A DNA stretch of 64,000 bases from assembly GCF_902459465.1 (NCBI RefSeq), contig NC_047081.1, forward strand, positions 9,205,883 through 9,269,882. Reading direction: 5' to 3'. Shown here piece after piece: positions 1-11,093 of the stretch. The DNA comes from Asterias rubens. Lineage: Eukaryota; Echinodermata; Asteroidea; Forcipulatida; Asteriidae. Below the pieces are notes generated by a model. That model made no database searches. It was not told the DNA's origin and saw only the letters and a list, made by a program, of their open reading frames with translations. Numbering within the stretch: position 1 is the first letter of the stretch; every line of letters begins with the position of its first letter. Made by a program: the position numbers and the translations under genes.

Positions 1-89
1 TGTAAAAAGGTTGATCACACACACAAAAAGGAAGACTGTTTAATAGTTTAAATATTTGTCTGACTATAATTGTTTTTTTTTTAATGCAG

Positions 90-2706
90 AGCTTCCTTGT
101 GGACAACTTCCTGTATTTGATGTAGACGGCAAGCAACTCGTTGACAGTGCAGCTATTAATTCTTACCTCGCTAGAGAGTTTGGTAAGTATATTTATTAAC
201 AATTATTTCTTGTTTCCTATATGTAAGTAATTAATTCGAGAATGAACCCAAAAAACTACTGCTCTCTCATGGATCCCAGATCATATAAAAGTGGACAAGT
301 ATAACTTAAAGAGTTTTAGGGAACTGTTTGATTATTTTAAAGGCACTGGACACTATTGGTAATTGGTAAGCAAGTCTGCGCGAATTCGAACATTGCGACC
401 CCTTCAACTGCTCAAATTATGGGTGCGTTCGATTACCTTCCCCGGGTCGACCCCGATCTTCCCCCGGTAAGTTGACGTAAATCCTGGGGCTCACCGGGTC
501 AACCCCAAGTGCCCGGCTTGTGCAATGGGTCACCTGGGGCTGGTCTTGGGTGCATGACGTCACCACTAGAGGGTGAGTGATCGTTCGATTAGCTCTTTAC
601 ATGGGCTCACCCGATTGAGCACCGCGGGGTCGACCAGGGAAGCTAATCGAACGCACCCTAACTTTCCTCCACTGGGTGGTTAAAAAGCGATGAAGGCCTA
701 CGTACGTGTGACCCAAAAAAGTTCAAAACTCGCGAGACTGGCACTGCGGGGGCCGCCATGGTTAAATCATTGATTGATTACCCTATTTAAGTATTCGGTG
801 ATCGATCACACAGTGAGTTTGCACTATGATGAGAAATGCCAAGTTGACCTTTTTTTGTGTCTTTGTCTTTCAGGGTATTACGGTTCTAGCAGTTGGGAGG
901 CCGCACTAATTGACCAAGTTGTTGGCGTTGTTAGCGATATTTGGACCCCTCTTATCGAGACAGTTTTTATGCCAGACGAAGCAGCTCAGGTGAGGACTTA
1001 AGGGATCTGTATACGTATGGTATTGACTCTGAAAGTGTATGGCAATTAAAGCTTTACGTGGTAAGATCTGCTTTACGTAATGTGTATGTTCGATGTCCCT
1101 TCAGGGGCACCGTAAGTTCGCAATGATGATCTACCATGATGTACGCGCGTCAAAATTTTAAACCTTCGCGTTTTTCAGCTGGGGATAAATCATTCTAAAT
1201 CTTTGATGTGTCTTCTTATTTATCTCCTTAGATAGCAAAGCAGAAGGAGCTCTTTGATGGAAAAGTTCAGGGTTTCATGAAGTTTCTTGAAGATGCGCTG
1301 TGCAAGAATGGGGAGGGAGATGGGTTCTTCGTTGGTGATAAGGTGGGTGTGTCTTTGCTTTGGGGGTAATGCGGACATCACGTCACAAGGAAACTCTGTT
1401 TTGATAGTCTTAGTTTATAGGGAGCAACCCCAGGAATTGCACACCATGTTGGACGGTTCAAATAGCCATTTGCTCCATAGTAAGCTAGAAGGTTTAATGA
1501 GCAGATGGGGAAAAGTGTTGGAACCCACAGAAACCTTGTGAGCACAGGCTGTCAGCTGGAAGCCTGCTGTACGAAGAACAAAAGCCCCACTTAATACCCG
1601 AGGGTTAGATCTGGGTTAGTCTGTATTCCTATATACAATTTGTGCACGTAATGAGAGTGACAAAATCAGACTCTCAACAAAAAAGTTACACTCAGGGACC
1701 GGACCCCCCCCCCCCAACCCCCTCCGGTCAGGGATATGACGGACTTTGACTCCTCCAGGGCGTTGCATTTTGAATTAACAGTGAACAGTGAATTAAATAA
1801 ACAGGGCTTTTGCTATACTCTCCATCACTTAAATACACTGGACACTATTGGTAATTGTCAAAGACCAGTCTTCTCACTTGGTGTATCTCAACATAAATAT
1901 GCATAAAATAACAAACTTGTGAAAATTTGAGCTCAATCGATCATTAAAGTTGAGAGATAAGTTGTGTGCTTTCAGATGCTTGATTTCGAGACCTCAAATT
2001 CTAAACTTGAGGTCTCGAAATCAAAATCGTGGAAAATTAAGTTCTTTCTCGAAAACTACGCCACTTCAGAGGGATCCGTTTCTCACAATGTTTTATACAA
2101 TCAACAGGTTTTTTGCCATTAATTATTTTGAGTAATTACCAATAGTGTCCACTGCCTTTAAAGGTTTTACTCATGAAGAGTAATCCCATAACAATGTGCT
2201 GAGTGGTTTTGGAAAATAAACCGACCTGAGTTTATGATATTAATGACATTGTATGACAGGGATCTAGATCCGTGTGTGAGCTGGGCCCAATTTCATGGCT
2301 CTGCTTACCGCAAAATTATGCGCTTACGTTATCATAGAATAATTGTGTGCCACAATGGTACCGTAAGCGCAGAACTCTGTGGTAAGCAGAGCCATGAAAT
2401 TGGGCCCTGATTGCTTGATAGCCAATACAGTTATTTGTTAAACTGTTAATATTAATATAGCTAACCTATAGAGGGCGCTTGGACCCGGCAATAGCAATTT
2501 AAACATTGTCTTTTGGTTTATTTTGTTGTTGACAGATCTCTCTTGCTGATCTGAATTTTCACACCGCCATGGAAAGTCTGGAGAATCTAAAATACACCGA
2601 CAAGAACTTGGATAAATATCCCAAGTTAGCAGCCCTCCGAACTCGCATCTCTGCCGATAAAGGCCTCTCTGAATATCTCGCTGCAAGACCGACGCGTCCT
2701 ATATAG
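90..2706 (+). CDS. Sigma-class glutathione S-transferase, subfamily A copy 1 (5' partial)
   Basis: Exons 90-182, 874-989, 1232-1342 and 2536-2706; the first coding exon lies left of the window. All junctions are GT/AG and phases join cleanly, giving about 162 residues and a TAG stop at 2704-2706. The visible protein starts in the thioredoxin-like domain (LPCGQLPVFDVDG, with the cis-proline before V), goes through the glutathione-site stretch DSAAINSYLAREFG, then the all-helical C-terminal domain (GYYGSSSWEAALID, GDGFFVGDK, ISLADLNFHTAME). The family is cytosolic and conjugates glutathione or isomerises prostaglandin H2-type substrates; which of these applies here cannot be read from sequence. 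Exon sizes (93, 116, 111, 171) are identical to those of the copy at 4858-9785, so the two are recent tandem duplicates. Nothing looks broken in the visible part. Confidence 0.9.
421..658. mobile_element. GC-rich palindromic MITE (GGGTGCGTTCG family), copy 1
   Basis: A 238-bp element in intron 2 of the GST gene begins GGGTGCGTTCGATTACC and ends with the near reverse complement GCTAATCGAACGCACCC. Its inside is unusually GC-rich for this window, with GGGTCGACCCC-like blocks. Related copies lie at 12359-12591 and 45289-45528. No coding sequence is present, so it is non-autonomous. Confidence 0.8.
1829..2161. mobile_element. TTAA-flanked palindromic MITE, type A
   Basis: Begins TTAAATACACTGGACACTA and ends TAGTGTCCACTGCCTTTAA. 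The centre holds the hairpin arms GAGACCTCAAATTC and GAGGTCTCGAAATC. It lies in the last intron of the first GST gene. Confidence 0.85.
2283..2406. mobile_element. Short palindromic MITE (GGGCCCAATTTCAT family)
   Basis: A 124-bp near-perfect inverted repeat: GGGCCCAATTTCATGGCTC at the left mirrors GAGCCATGAAATTGGGCCC at the right. This is a short member; longer copies lie at 7798-8020, 8663-8900 and 41902-42141. Confidence 0.8.
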
Positions 2707-3632
2707 ACTAACTATGATGAACAACCATGAACAGGGTCTAATGTGTAAAGAGTAAGCACAAAAAGAAGCTAAGCCCAACAAAATAATAATGCTTTCCAGA
2801 ATAAGGTTACCAGCCAAATAACATTGTTCGACATGTACGATTTAATTGTGCCTGGTATCCTGCTCATGCTTGTTAGAAATTTTGTTAAGCAATATGCCTT
2901 TTTGCTGCTTAAGCAGCTCTTGAAGCTGGACCTTGAATCTTGATTGGACTGAACGCTGCAGTAAACGAGTTACGTTTATTGTAACATACGCCATTAAATA
3001 ACTCAAAATGTTACAAGAAGCTTTATTGATTTTTTGTTTTCTTACTAATTGTTATTTTTGAGTTTTGAGTAAGTGAAAGGGTAGGTACACCCGTATAAAC
3101 TATTTCCAACCCACCCCCCCCCCCCCTTGCTGTCTCACATGTATTAGATAGATATGTAGATAATATAGATATGCATTTTATTGTCAAAAAATTGTTTTAA
3201 ATATAACATTTGGAATTCAACTCAGGTCAAAATGACAATAGGTCTACATGTAATAACAGTATACTAATTATTAATGCTCACAGTTTGTTCAACCTCAAAT
3301 ATATTACAACTTAATCAGCAAAAGACAGTACGAAACATAGGGGTGAATGTGCCACACTAAGCAGTTATCAGTAACTGTCGTAGTATTTTAATGCTGATGT
3401 GTATAGGCACAGCTTATCAACAAAGATACAATAAAAGTCTTCTGTGAAACTTAAAGTTGAAAACAATGTCTACTTTTATTGAGAAAACAGTTCAAATTAT
3501 GTTGGTTAGTATGAAGACGTTAAACACATGGGACCTATAATTAGAGTGTAATTTACGTCATTAATGTGAACACGAACAAATTTGGCAACACTCCCCCCCC
3601 CCCCCCCCGCAGAATCGTTCTTCATCGTTTTG
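2707..3632. other. Intergenic: 3' flank of first GST gene, duplicated block
   Basis: No gene is seen. About 3060-3632 is homologous to about 10440-11093 downstream of the second subfamily A gene: both share the GTAAACTAT block, a stretch ending in GATACAATAAAAGT, and the GAAAACAGTTCAAAT block. C homopolymers lie near 3115-3126 and 3593-3609. This marks the distal part of a tandem segmental duplication. Confidence 0.6.
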
Positions 3633-3810
3633 TTAATCGTGAATCCAGTACGCTTGGGGGCGCTCTTTAAGATGCTCAGCGAGTTCGTTTTCTGCTAAAC
3701 GATCTCTCAGTCCCACCAGCATTGGGTAGTTTTCCCAGTTCCTTGTTGGCATAAGATGGCTTTTCGAACCACTCCATGGTGACGAAGAAAATTACGTCAG
3801 CAAGCGCAGC
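3633..3810 (-). pseudogene. Orphan terminal exon of a subfamily B GST, frameshifted
   Basis: The minus strand carries an acceptor (CTCAG at the 3811 side) followed by a close copy of the terminal exon of the 11094-13448 gene, starting AALADVIFFVTMEWFEKPSY. One extra base in a run of three C at about 3734-3736 (two in the intact copy) shifts the frame after the ANKEL residues. The exon is 178 nt against 177 in the intact gene, and the shifted frame stops near 3676. No upstream exons of the same gene were found between 3.8 and 4.86 kb on the minus strand. It is best read as a relic carried along by tandem duplication of subfamily A gene plus terminal B exon. Use as an alternative terminal exon by an unseen gene cannot be excluded. 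Confidence 0.8.
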
Positions 3811-4144
3811 CTGAGGAGGGATGAAAATAGAAAATAATTGTTTTTTCAATAATTTCAGTGTGACTATAAACAAAAAGTCGACCTATAACCATCCAAAAAA
3901 CAAGTGTATTGTCTGTTGACATCTGATTGTGAATACAAGGACTCTCAAAGAAGCGAAGCTTAAATTTAACATCTATTAATCATTATTCTAGCAAAGAACC
4001 CCGTGCGAGAAAAGACTATATTATGGCGAAAACACAGAGACTTTGTTGACTTTATGCTATGTAGGCTCTTATTAATATTTTGGCTTCGTCCCACCCGACC
4101 GTCATTTTGCGTCGCGACCAATTTTGTTTTCATGTCACACACCT
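3811..4144. other. Intergenic, no feature recognised
   Basis: No coding, RNA or clear repeat signal was seen between the orphan exon and the decayed MITE that follows. Confidence 0.4.
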
Positions 4145-4510
4145 TTGGTTATTTTCAAAGACCATTATTCTTACTTGGTGTACAAATTGTATCTAAAGAT
4201 ATGCAGATAATGACAAATCTGTGAACATTTTGAGTCAGTTATTGTTTATCGCAGTTGCAGGAGAATACTGAAAGAAGAAAAACACCTATTGTTGCACACA
4301 CTTGTATGCTTTTAGACGCCTCTGAAAGGCTTCAGGCCTGAAATCTTTTAATATTTGAGTGAGATTGCCCCTTTCTTAAAGACTACCTCCTTAAGAGAGC
4401 CGTTTCTCACTTTGACTATTATTATAGCTCTCCATTGCTCGTTGTACCAAGTAAGATTTTTTTTTCTAAAACTTATTTTAAGAACTACCAATCGTGTCCA
4501 GTGCCTTCTT
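4145..4510. mobile_element. Decayed TTAA-type MITE
   Basis: A diverged copy. It keeps the CAAAGACCA block near the left, the central palindrome around AGGCTTCAGGCCTGAAA, the CCGTTTCTCAC block, and a right end ACCAATCGTGTCCAGTGCC. The central hairpin differs from type A and resembles the copy at 55211-55563. Confidence 0.6.
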
Positions 4511-4857
4511 GAAGCATGGAGCAATGCTAAAGCATGGAGCAATTGCTCCATACCTCCATGCTTTAGAGAATATTATGCAATACCCAACAATAACTACCTG
4601 GAATGTACATGTGTTGACATAACAAGGGATTGGTGTTTTTACCTGTGAAGATGGGATTATCGATGCGTCACGTATACATTGTATACATGTCTCTTGCATT
4701 GTGTTGAATGTATAGGAAGAATTACACGTGTACGATATCACAACGGAATGTGCCAACACTCCTTTTCACTGTAAAAGCCTCTAGCACCTCGTCGACCATC
4801 GACACACCCATTACCCCATTTTGGTGCCGGCATCATCATTTGACGAAGAGGGAAAAA

Positions 4858-7800
4858 ATGGCGTCTTACAAGCTAGAATATTATGATTGCCGTGGGCGCG
4901 GAGAGGTTACACGTATGCTGTTAGCTTTGGCCGACAAGAAGTACGAAGATGTACGCTACTCATTGGAAGAGTCTCATGACGAGTTAAAGAAAAGTAAGTG
5001 ACTTTCTCCTTTATTTTTTTGTTAAGGCAGTGGACACTTTTGGTAATAATTATGCTCAAAATGTTCACTAATATCTAGCCTACTTGGTAAGGAGTAATGG
5101 GGAGTGGTTTAAACATTGTGAGAAACGGCTCCCTCTGAAGTAACGTAGTTTTCGAGAAAGAAGTAATTTTCCACGAATTTGATTTTGAGACCTCAGAATT
5201 AGATTTTGAGGTCTCGAAATCAAGCATCTTAGAGCACACAGTGTGACAAGGTACGTGTTTTTTCTTTCCGTCGCAACTTATACGACCAATTGAGTTCAAA
5301 TTGTCACAGGTTTCTCGCACCCGTGACACGTTGAGATACACCGAGTGAGAAGACTGGTCATTGACAATAATTGTTACCAATATAGTGTCTAGTTTCTTTA
5401 AGACGGAAATATGCTGTTTAAAAAACTCTTGCTAATAATGTTGTGAACGTGTCATAATTACAATACAAAGATTGTCGTTTACATGACGTCATTGAGGGTC
5501 ACTTGATAATAACTTAAAGGTGTTCCTATTTGTTCCTTTTGGGTTAAAGGTAGAGGCGTCTGTCTCCTGCCATCAAAGTCATTTTAAGCATCAATTTAGT
5601 TTTCTATCTTCTTCATCTAACATTTAACAATAGTGTCCAGTGTCTTTAAGTTCAAGGAGAATTCTAAAAAACATGTGCCAAGCTAACTTTTGAGGGATTA
5701 GTTAAAAAGTCACTCTCTTTTAAAGATGGATTAATTTAATTAGGATTTGGGTAAATAGACAGTGCGTTGATAGAAGCTAAGGTGTCTTATAATTATAAAA
5801 GTTTAATAATTAAAACATTCGTCTAATTATAACTGTTTGATTTTTCAATGCAGAGCTACCTTGTGGACAACTTCCTGTATTTTATGTAGACGGCAAACAA
5901 CTCGTCGATAGTTCAGCTATTAATTCGTACCTGGCCAGAGAGTTTGGTAAATTTATTAATTATTTATTAATTATGTACTTTTTCCTAACAAAAAATACGA
6001 TGTCCACAGATTTACATTAAACTTAAACAGTTTGAAGATTATGATAGTAGAAAGCTTCCCTTGAAATTTTACTTACTGAGGTGCTGTAGTTTTTGAGATA
6101 TGAGTAAAAGTAATAACTTTCGTCTCAGTTTTAGCATGTAAAATCGTATTATTAACCAGTTATGCTATGCTTTTGGTATAATATCATAACTGGTTAAGGG
6201 GATTTTACATGCTAAAATAATTTTGGCCTCATGATACCAAACGATTTTGTGACTTGTTTTACCCATTTCTCAAAACTACACAACCTTAGTTAGTAATATT
6301 TGAAGGGAAGCTTTCCACTATCATTAGCTTCAAACCCTGTAAGTTTAATGTAAATCTGTGGACATTTTGAAAAAGTACCCAAATCCATTCAGTGAGAACC
6401 CCCCCCCCCCCCACCACAAAGAGCACTGCCTGTTTAGTATTTTATTAATAAGTGCAACGATTTGCCCCATGTGCAAATTCATTCATTAGTTGATTCATAA
6501 AAGGCACTGTACACGTTGGGTAATTGTAAAAGACCAGTCTTCTCACTTAGTGTATCCCATCATAAGCACAAAATAACAAGCCTGTGAAAATTTGGGCTCG
6601 ATTGGTCATCGAAGTTGCGAGAAAATGATGAAAGAAAAAAAAACACCCTTTTTGGACGAATTCGTGTTCAGATAGTAACAAAAGACTTCTAGCTAGAAGT
6701 CTTTTAATATTTTACTGAGAAATTACCTCTTTCTCAAAAACTAAGTTACTTCGGAGGGAGCCGTTTCCCACAATGTCCTTTATCAACAGCTCGCCAATGC
6801 TCATTACTAAGTCAGTTTTTAAGTTAATATTATTTGTTCTGAGTAATTACCAAACGTGTACCTTCCCTTTTAAAACAAAATTCCCACAATAGCAACCAAA
6901 GGTCGAATTACAGGAAGTATACAGAGATTAAAAAGTAGAACATGTTTACACTATTACCAGACATAATTGTTTTAAGACATAATTGTTTTAGGAGAGAACA
7001 AACATTTACAGTGAATAAAATACAATTGTTGAAAAAAGGGAGTGAACCAGTAACCTGGATAACACAAAATCATGGTGCAGCTCGGTGAATCATTAAAGGC
7101 ACTGGGGCAGGCAGGACACTATTGGTAATTACTCATAACTGTTAGCATAAAAAAACGTACTTGGTACCGAGCAGTGGGGAGAAGTCGATAGTATAAAACA
7201 TTGTGAGAAATGGCTCCCTCTGAAGTAACGTAGTTTTCGAGAAAGAAGTGATTTTCCACGTATTTGATCTCGAGACCTCAGATTTCGATTTTGAGGTCCC
7301 GAAATCAAGCATCTGAAAGCACACAACTTCGTGTGACAAGCGTGTTGTTTTCTTCCATTATTATCTCGCAACTTGGTCTCGACGACCAGTATTGAGTTCA
7401 AACTTTCGCAGGTTTGTTATTTTATGCATTATGTTAAGATACACCAAGTGAGACGACTGGTCTTTGACCAATGGTGTCCATAGTGTTTTTAATGTCAAGT
7501 TGTCTTGTGTCTTACTTTGTCTTTCAGGGTATTACGGTTCTAGCAGTTGGGAGGCCGCACTGATTGACCAAGTTGTTGGCGTTGTTGGTGATCTGTGGAC
7601 CCCTCTTATCGAGACAGCTTTTATGCCAGACGAAGCAGCTCAGGTGAGGACGTGTTAGGGGTCTGCCCACGTGGTAATTACTCTGACAATGACAGGCAAA
7701 AAAGCTTACGTGGTAAGAAGTCCATCTGCTTTACGTGTGTACATTTAATTATCACAATGTCCCTTCAGACGCACCATAGGTTCGTGGTCAATGATCTGGG

Positions 7801-9785
7801 CCCAATTTCATAGAGCTGCTTAGCACAAAAATTTGCTCAGCATGAAATTTCTTCCTTGATAAAAACAGGGTTACCAACCGAATTTCCATTTATTGCATAT
7901 TGCATGTTACTGGTATTCAGCTTTTGTTTGCTTATCCTGAAAATCACGTGGAAATTTGGTTGGTAATCCTGTTTTTATCATGAATAAATTTGTATGCTCC
8001 AGCTCTAATAAATTGGGCCCTGCTCTGCTACACAACATTCCGCTTGTATTTGTACGCGCGCCAATATAAATTTAAACTATCAAGGTTTGTTTAAGCTTGG
8101 GATGATTAATTTTTAATCTTTGATGTGTCTTCTTATTTATCTCCTTTAGTTAGCAAAACAGAAGGAACTCTTTGATGGAAAAGCTCAGGTTTTTTTAAAG
8201 TTTCTTGAAGATATGCTGTGCAAGAATAAAGAGGGAGATGGGTTCTTCGTTGGTGACAAGGTGAGTGTGTCAATTCTTTGGGGGGTAATGCGGACATCAC
8301 GTCAAAAGGGAACTCTGTTTTTATAACCTTAGTGAAGGAGCGACGCCATGAATAACACACAATGTTGGAAGGTTCCATTATAGTTACTTGATCCCAAGTA
8401 AGCTAGAAGGTTTGATGAGAAGAGGGAAGAAGAGTTTGAAACTAGAGAACCCACAGGCTATCAGCTGGAAGCCTGCTATACGAAGAACAGATGGCCCCAC
8501 AAAATGGGGACCAGACTCCCCCCATAGAAACGTGGAGTAGTCCAGTATGGGAGATCAAGGACTTTGACTCCTCCATCCCAGATTGCAGTGAAGAAAGAAG
8601 TGAAATATATAACATGGCTTAGTGCTACATTTCACGTAGGCCTACAGTGGCTCATCACTCCTGTGCCCAATTTCATAGAGCACGTAAATTGCTTAGCATG
8701 AAATTTCTTCCCTGATAAAAACAGGACTATACCAAGCAATTAATTTCCATGTGATTTTCAGGATAAGCAACAAACAGCTGATCACCCGTTACCAGCAATA
8801 TGCAACAAATAGAAATTTTGTTGGTAACCCTGTTTTTATCAAGAAAGAGATTTCATGCTAAGCAAATATTTGTGCTTAGCAGCTTTATGAAATTGGGCCC
8901 TGACGCCAGCAGCCGATTTTACGAAACGCTAGGATTTATCCTATCTCGAGTTAGGACGAGTAACCCGACGGCGTCCTTTCAAAGCGAATTAACGACTACG
9001 GAACTTAACTCGTCCTAAGTCATATAAGATTAATCTTAGTTAAGAAGAGTTTGGTGAAATTGACGGCTGATACCATAACCGTCCACTATGGATTGTCTGA
9101 TAGAAATACCGCAAGTTATTTAAAGGCAGTGGACACTATTGGTAATTACTCAAAATAATTGTTAGCATAAAACCTTTCCAGGTGACGAGTAATGGGGAGA
9201 GGTTGATAGTATAAAACATTGTGAGAAACGGCTCCCTCTGAAGTGCCATAGTTTCCGAGAAAGAAGTAATTTTCCACGAGTTTGTCTTCGAGACCTCAGA
9301 TTTAGAACTTGAGGTCTCGAAATCAACCATCTAACGGCACACAACTTCGTGTGACAAGGGTGTTTTCTTCTTTCATTATTATCTCGCAACTTTGATGACC
9401 GATTGAGCTCAAATTTCCACAGGTTAGTTATTTTATGCATATGTTGAGATACACCAATAATTGTGAAGGCTATAGTCTTTGACAATTACCAATAGTGTCC
9501 ACTGCCTTTAACTGTTAATTTTTATAGCTAACTGATAAAGGGTGTATCTTGTGATCCCGGCTATAATAGTTTAACATTTGTATTTGTTGGTATTTTTTTT
9601 TTTTTTTTTGACAGATCTCTCTTGCTGATCTGAATTTCCACACCGCCATGGAAAGTCTGGAGAATCTAAAGTACACCGACAAGAACTTGGATAAATATCC
9701 TAAGTTGGCAGCTCTCAGGGCTCGTATCTCTGCCGATAAAGGCCTCTCTGAATATCTGGCTGCAAGACCGAAGTGTCCGTTCTAG
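4858..9785 (+). CDS. Sigma-class glutathione S-transferase, subfamily A copy 2
   Basis: Exons 4858-4993, 5854-5946, 7528-7643, 8150-8260 and 9615-9785 give 208 aa, the usual size for sigma GSTs. The start MASYKLEYYDCRGRGEVTRM matches the family N-terminus; Tyr8 is the expected catalytic tyrosine. The glutathione site is in LPCGQLPVFYVDGKQL and DSSAINSYLAREFG. The helical domain runs from GYYGSSSWEAALID through EGDGFFVGDK to ISLADLNFHTAME and ends ARPKCPF. Cytosolic glutathione conjugation or prostaglandin D synthase-type isomerisation is the family role; the substrate is unknown. Introns carry several MITEs but all splice sites are intact. It is very close to the partial copy at 90-2706. Confidence 0.93.
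5022..5401. mobile_element. TTAA-flanked MITE, type A
   Basis: In intron 1 of the second GST gene, from TTAAGGCAGTGGACACT to AGTGTCTAGTTTCTTTAA. The left inverted repeat is well kept and the right one is diverged. Confidence 0.75.
5977..6381. mobile_element. About 400-bp palindromic element
   Basis: A long inverted repeat: TGTCCACAGATTTACATTAA at left and TTAATGTAAATCTGTGGACA at right, with outer arms TACTTTTTC and GAAAAAGTA. The inner arms AGCATGTAAAATC and GATTTTACATGCT flank AACCAGTTAT and ATAACTGGTT. It lies in intron 2 of the second GST gene. No second full copy was found in the window. Confidence 0.7.
6497..6873. mobile_element. TTAA-type MITE, type B
   Basis: Left end AAAGGCACTGTACACGTT, right end AACGTGTACCTTCCCTTTTAA. 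The central hairpin is AGACTTCTAGCTAGAAGTCT, the diagnostic difference from type A, while the outer arms are clearly related. Confidence 0.8.
7093..7492. mobile_element. TTAA-flanked MITE, type A
   Basis: The left inverted repeat carries a small insertion after TTAAAGGCACTGG, and the right end is GTGTCCATAGTGTTTTTAA. It ends only about 35 bp before the third exon (7528), so it sits next to or over the branch-point region of that intron. Confidence 0.75.
7798..8020. mobile_element. Palindromic MITE (GGGCCCAATTTCAT family)
   Basis: GGGCCCAATTTCATAGAGCT at left and AAATTGGGCCC at right, with inner arms around AACAGGGTTACCAACC and GGTTGGTAATCCTGTTT. It lies in intron 3 of the second GST gene. 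Confidence 0.8.
8663..8900. mobile_element. Palindromic MITE (GGGCCCAATTTCAT family)
   Basis: Left end TGCCCAATTTCATAGAGC, right end GCTTTATGAAATTGGGCCC, with inner arms ATAAAAACAGG and CCTGTTTTTAT. It lies in intron 4 of the second GST gene. Confidence 0.8.
8911..9068. mobile_element. Palindromic MITE (TCGATTTCACAAAG / GGACTAGTC family)
   Basis: Left AGCCGATTTTACGAAACGCT pairs roughly with TTGGTGAAATTGACGGCT at right. Internal arms contain CTCGAGTTAGGACGAG and CTCGTCCTAAG. Related copies lie at 37517-37652, 40655-40806 and 61798-61929. Confidence 0.65.
9120..9511. mobile_element. TTAA-flanked MITE, type A
   Basis: A full copy from TTAAAGGCAGTGGACACTA to TAGTGTCCACTGCCTTTAA with the central GAGACCTC/GAGGTCTC hairpin intact. 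It is in the last intron, about 100 bp before exon 9615. Confidence 0.9.
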
Positions 9786-9828
9786 ACTAACTATGGCAAC
9801 CATGAACAAGGTCCTACTATTGAGTTGC

Positions 9829-10199
9829 TTAAAGGCATTGGACCCTTTCTTTACAGGAAAAAAAAAAAGTTCACAGATTTACAAATAAGTTACAGGGTTT
9901 ACAGAATGAAATGGGAAAGACTTCTCTTGAAATATTATTCCATGAAATGCTTTACTTTTTGAGAAAACAGCAAAACAATATAAATTCTCGTTAACGAGAA
10001 TTACGGATTTATTTTAAACTCATGTCATGACACTGCGAAACGCGCGGAAACAAGGGTGGGTTTTTCCGTTGTTTTCTCCCGACTCCGATGACCTATTGAG
10101 CCTAAATTTTCACAGGTTTGTTCATTGGTATAGAAGTTGTGATACACGAAGTGTGGGCCTTTGACAATACTGTTTACCGAAAGGGTCCAATGGCTTTAA
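9829..10199. mobile_element. TTAA-flanked MITE, distinct subfamily (GGCATTGGACCC)
   Basis: TTAAAGGCATTGGACCCTTTC at left mirrors GAAAGGGTCCAATGGCTTTAA at right. The central part (ATTCTCGTTAACGAGAAT palindrome) differs from types A and B. It starts about 45 bp after the stop codon of the second GST gene, so it may lie in its 3' UTR, and it abuts the next element at a shared TTAA. Confidence 0.75.
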
Positions 10200-10440
10200 A
10201 GGCACTGGACACTATTGACTCAAAATAGTTGTTGGCATAAAAACTTACTTGGTAACGAGCAATGGAAATCAGATGCTAACCTAAAACCTTTTGAGAAACG
10301 GCCCCCTCTGAAGCAACGTAGTTTTTGAGAAAGTGATTTCTCATTATTCTCTCATTGTTCTCTCACAACATCGAAGACCAATTGAGTTCAAACTTTGTGC
10401 ATATGTTGAGATACACCAAGTGAGAAGATTAGTCTTCGGT
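10196..10440. mobile_element. TTAA-type MITE, type A, deleted
   Basis: Starts TTAAAGGCACTGGACACTA, keeps the ACGGCCCCCTCTGAAG and GTTGAGATACACCAAGTGAG blocks, but lacks the central hairpin and the right terminal repeat. Confidence 0.7.
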
Positions 10441-10697
10441 TATTGGGTTAGTGAAAAAGAGAGCAACCCGTGTAAACTATATCCAATCCACCCTTGTTGT
10501 CTCACATATTTAGTATAATATTATAGATATGCATTTATTGTCCAGTTTTTTTTTTTTTAGTAACATTTCGATTTCAACTCGGGTAAAACACGACATTACG
10601 TGTAATATCAGTATAATAGTATAATGCTCACAGTTTGTTCAACCCAAAATCTATCAGCAAAAGACAGTAGGTAACATTGGGGTGAATGTGCAACCCT
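10441..10697. other. Intergenic duplicated block
   Basis: Homologous to about 3060-3340 (shared GTAAACTAT, TCTCACAT and AGTTTGTTCAACC blocks). No gene seen. Confidence 0.5.
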
Positions 10698-10840
10698 GGG
10701 AGACTTTTGTGGACGCTTGATGACAGCAGACTTACCAGGTAAAATTCATTGTTCTCGGTAATGTGCGCATGCTCAGAACTACTCAACAATGGAAATTAAT
10801 TTACCTGGTTAGTCTGCTGCCACCTAGCGTTCCAAAGCCC
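10698..10840. mobile_element. Palindromic MITE (GGCAGCAGAC family), copy 1
   Basis: About 140 bp: CTGGGAGACTTTTG and GACAGCAGACTTACCAGG at left mirror CCTGGTTAGTCTGCTGCC and CTAGCGTTCCAAAG at right, with AACAATGG near the centre. Confidence 0.8.
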
Positions 10841-11093
10841 CCCCCCCCTTACAAGTATAGTATAGAAGTGATATAATAATTATGGGTTATGGTATGGTAA
10901 CTGTCGTAGCACAAATCAACAAAGATACAATAAAAGTGTCAACATATTGAGAAAACAGTTCAAATTTTGTTGGGTTGTATAGAGACGTTAGTCCCTATTG
11001 AAGAATTTAATTTCTAAAAAGTTAATAACGTGGACGCGAACGAAGATTGTTTATTGAAAATACTCCCCGCATGATCGTTCATCTTGTTCGTTT
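10841..11093. promoter_or_regulatory. 3' flank of the minus-strand GST gene with AATAAA
   Basis: TTTATT at 11050-11055 is an AATAAA hexamer on the minus strand about 40 nt past the stop codon at 11094-11096, a good polyadenylation signal. The remainder matches the flank of the orphan exon at 3.4-3.6 kb. Confidence 0.6.

Noticed and set aside
7129-7401. A recurring open frame of about 60-100 codons with HTKLCAFRCLISRPQ-like sequence, also at 22232, 22729, 24878, 26113, 37181, 54140, 58095 and 62208.
   Set aside because: Every case lies within a TTAA-type MITE and is explained by the palindrome being open on both strands. Frames are not kept consistently and no start or splice context supports a gene.
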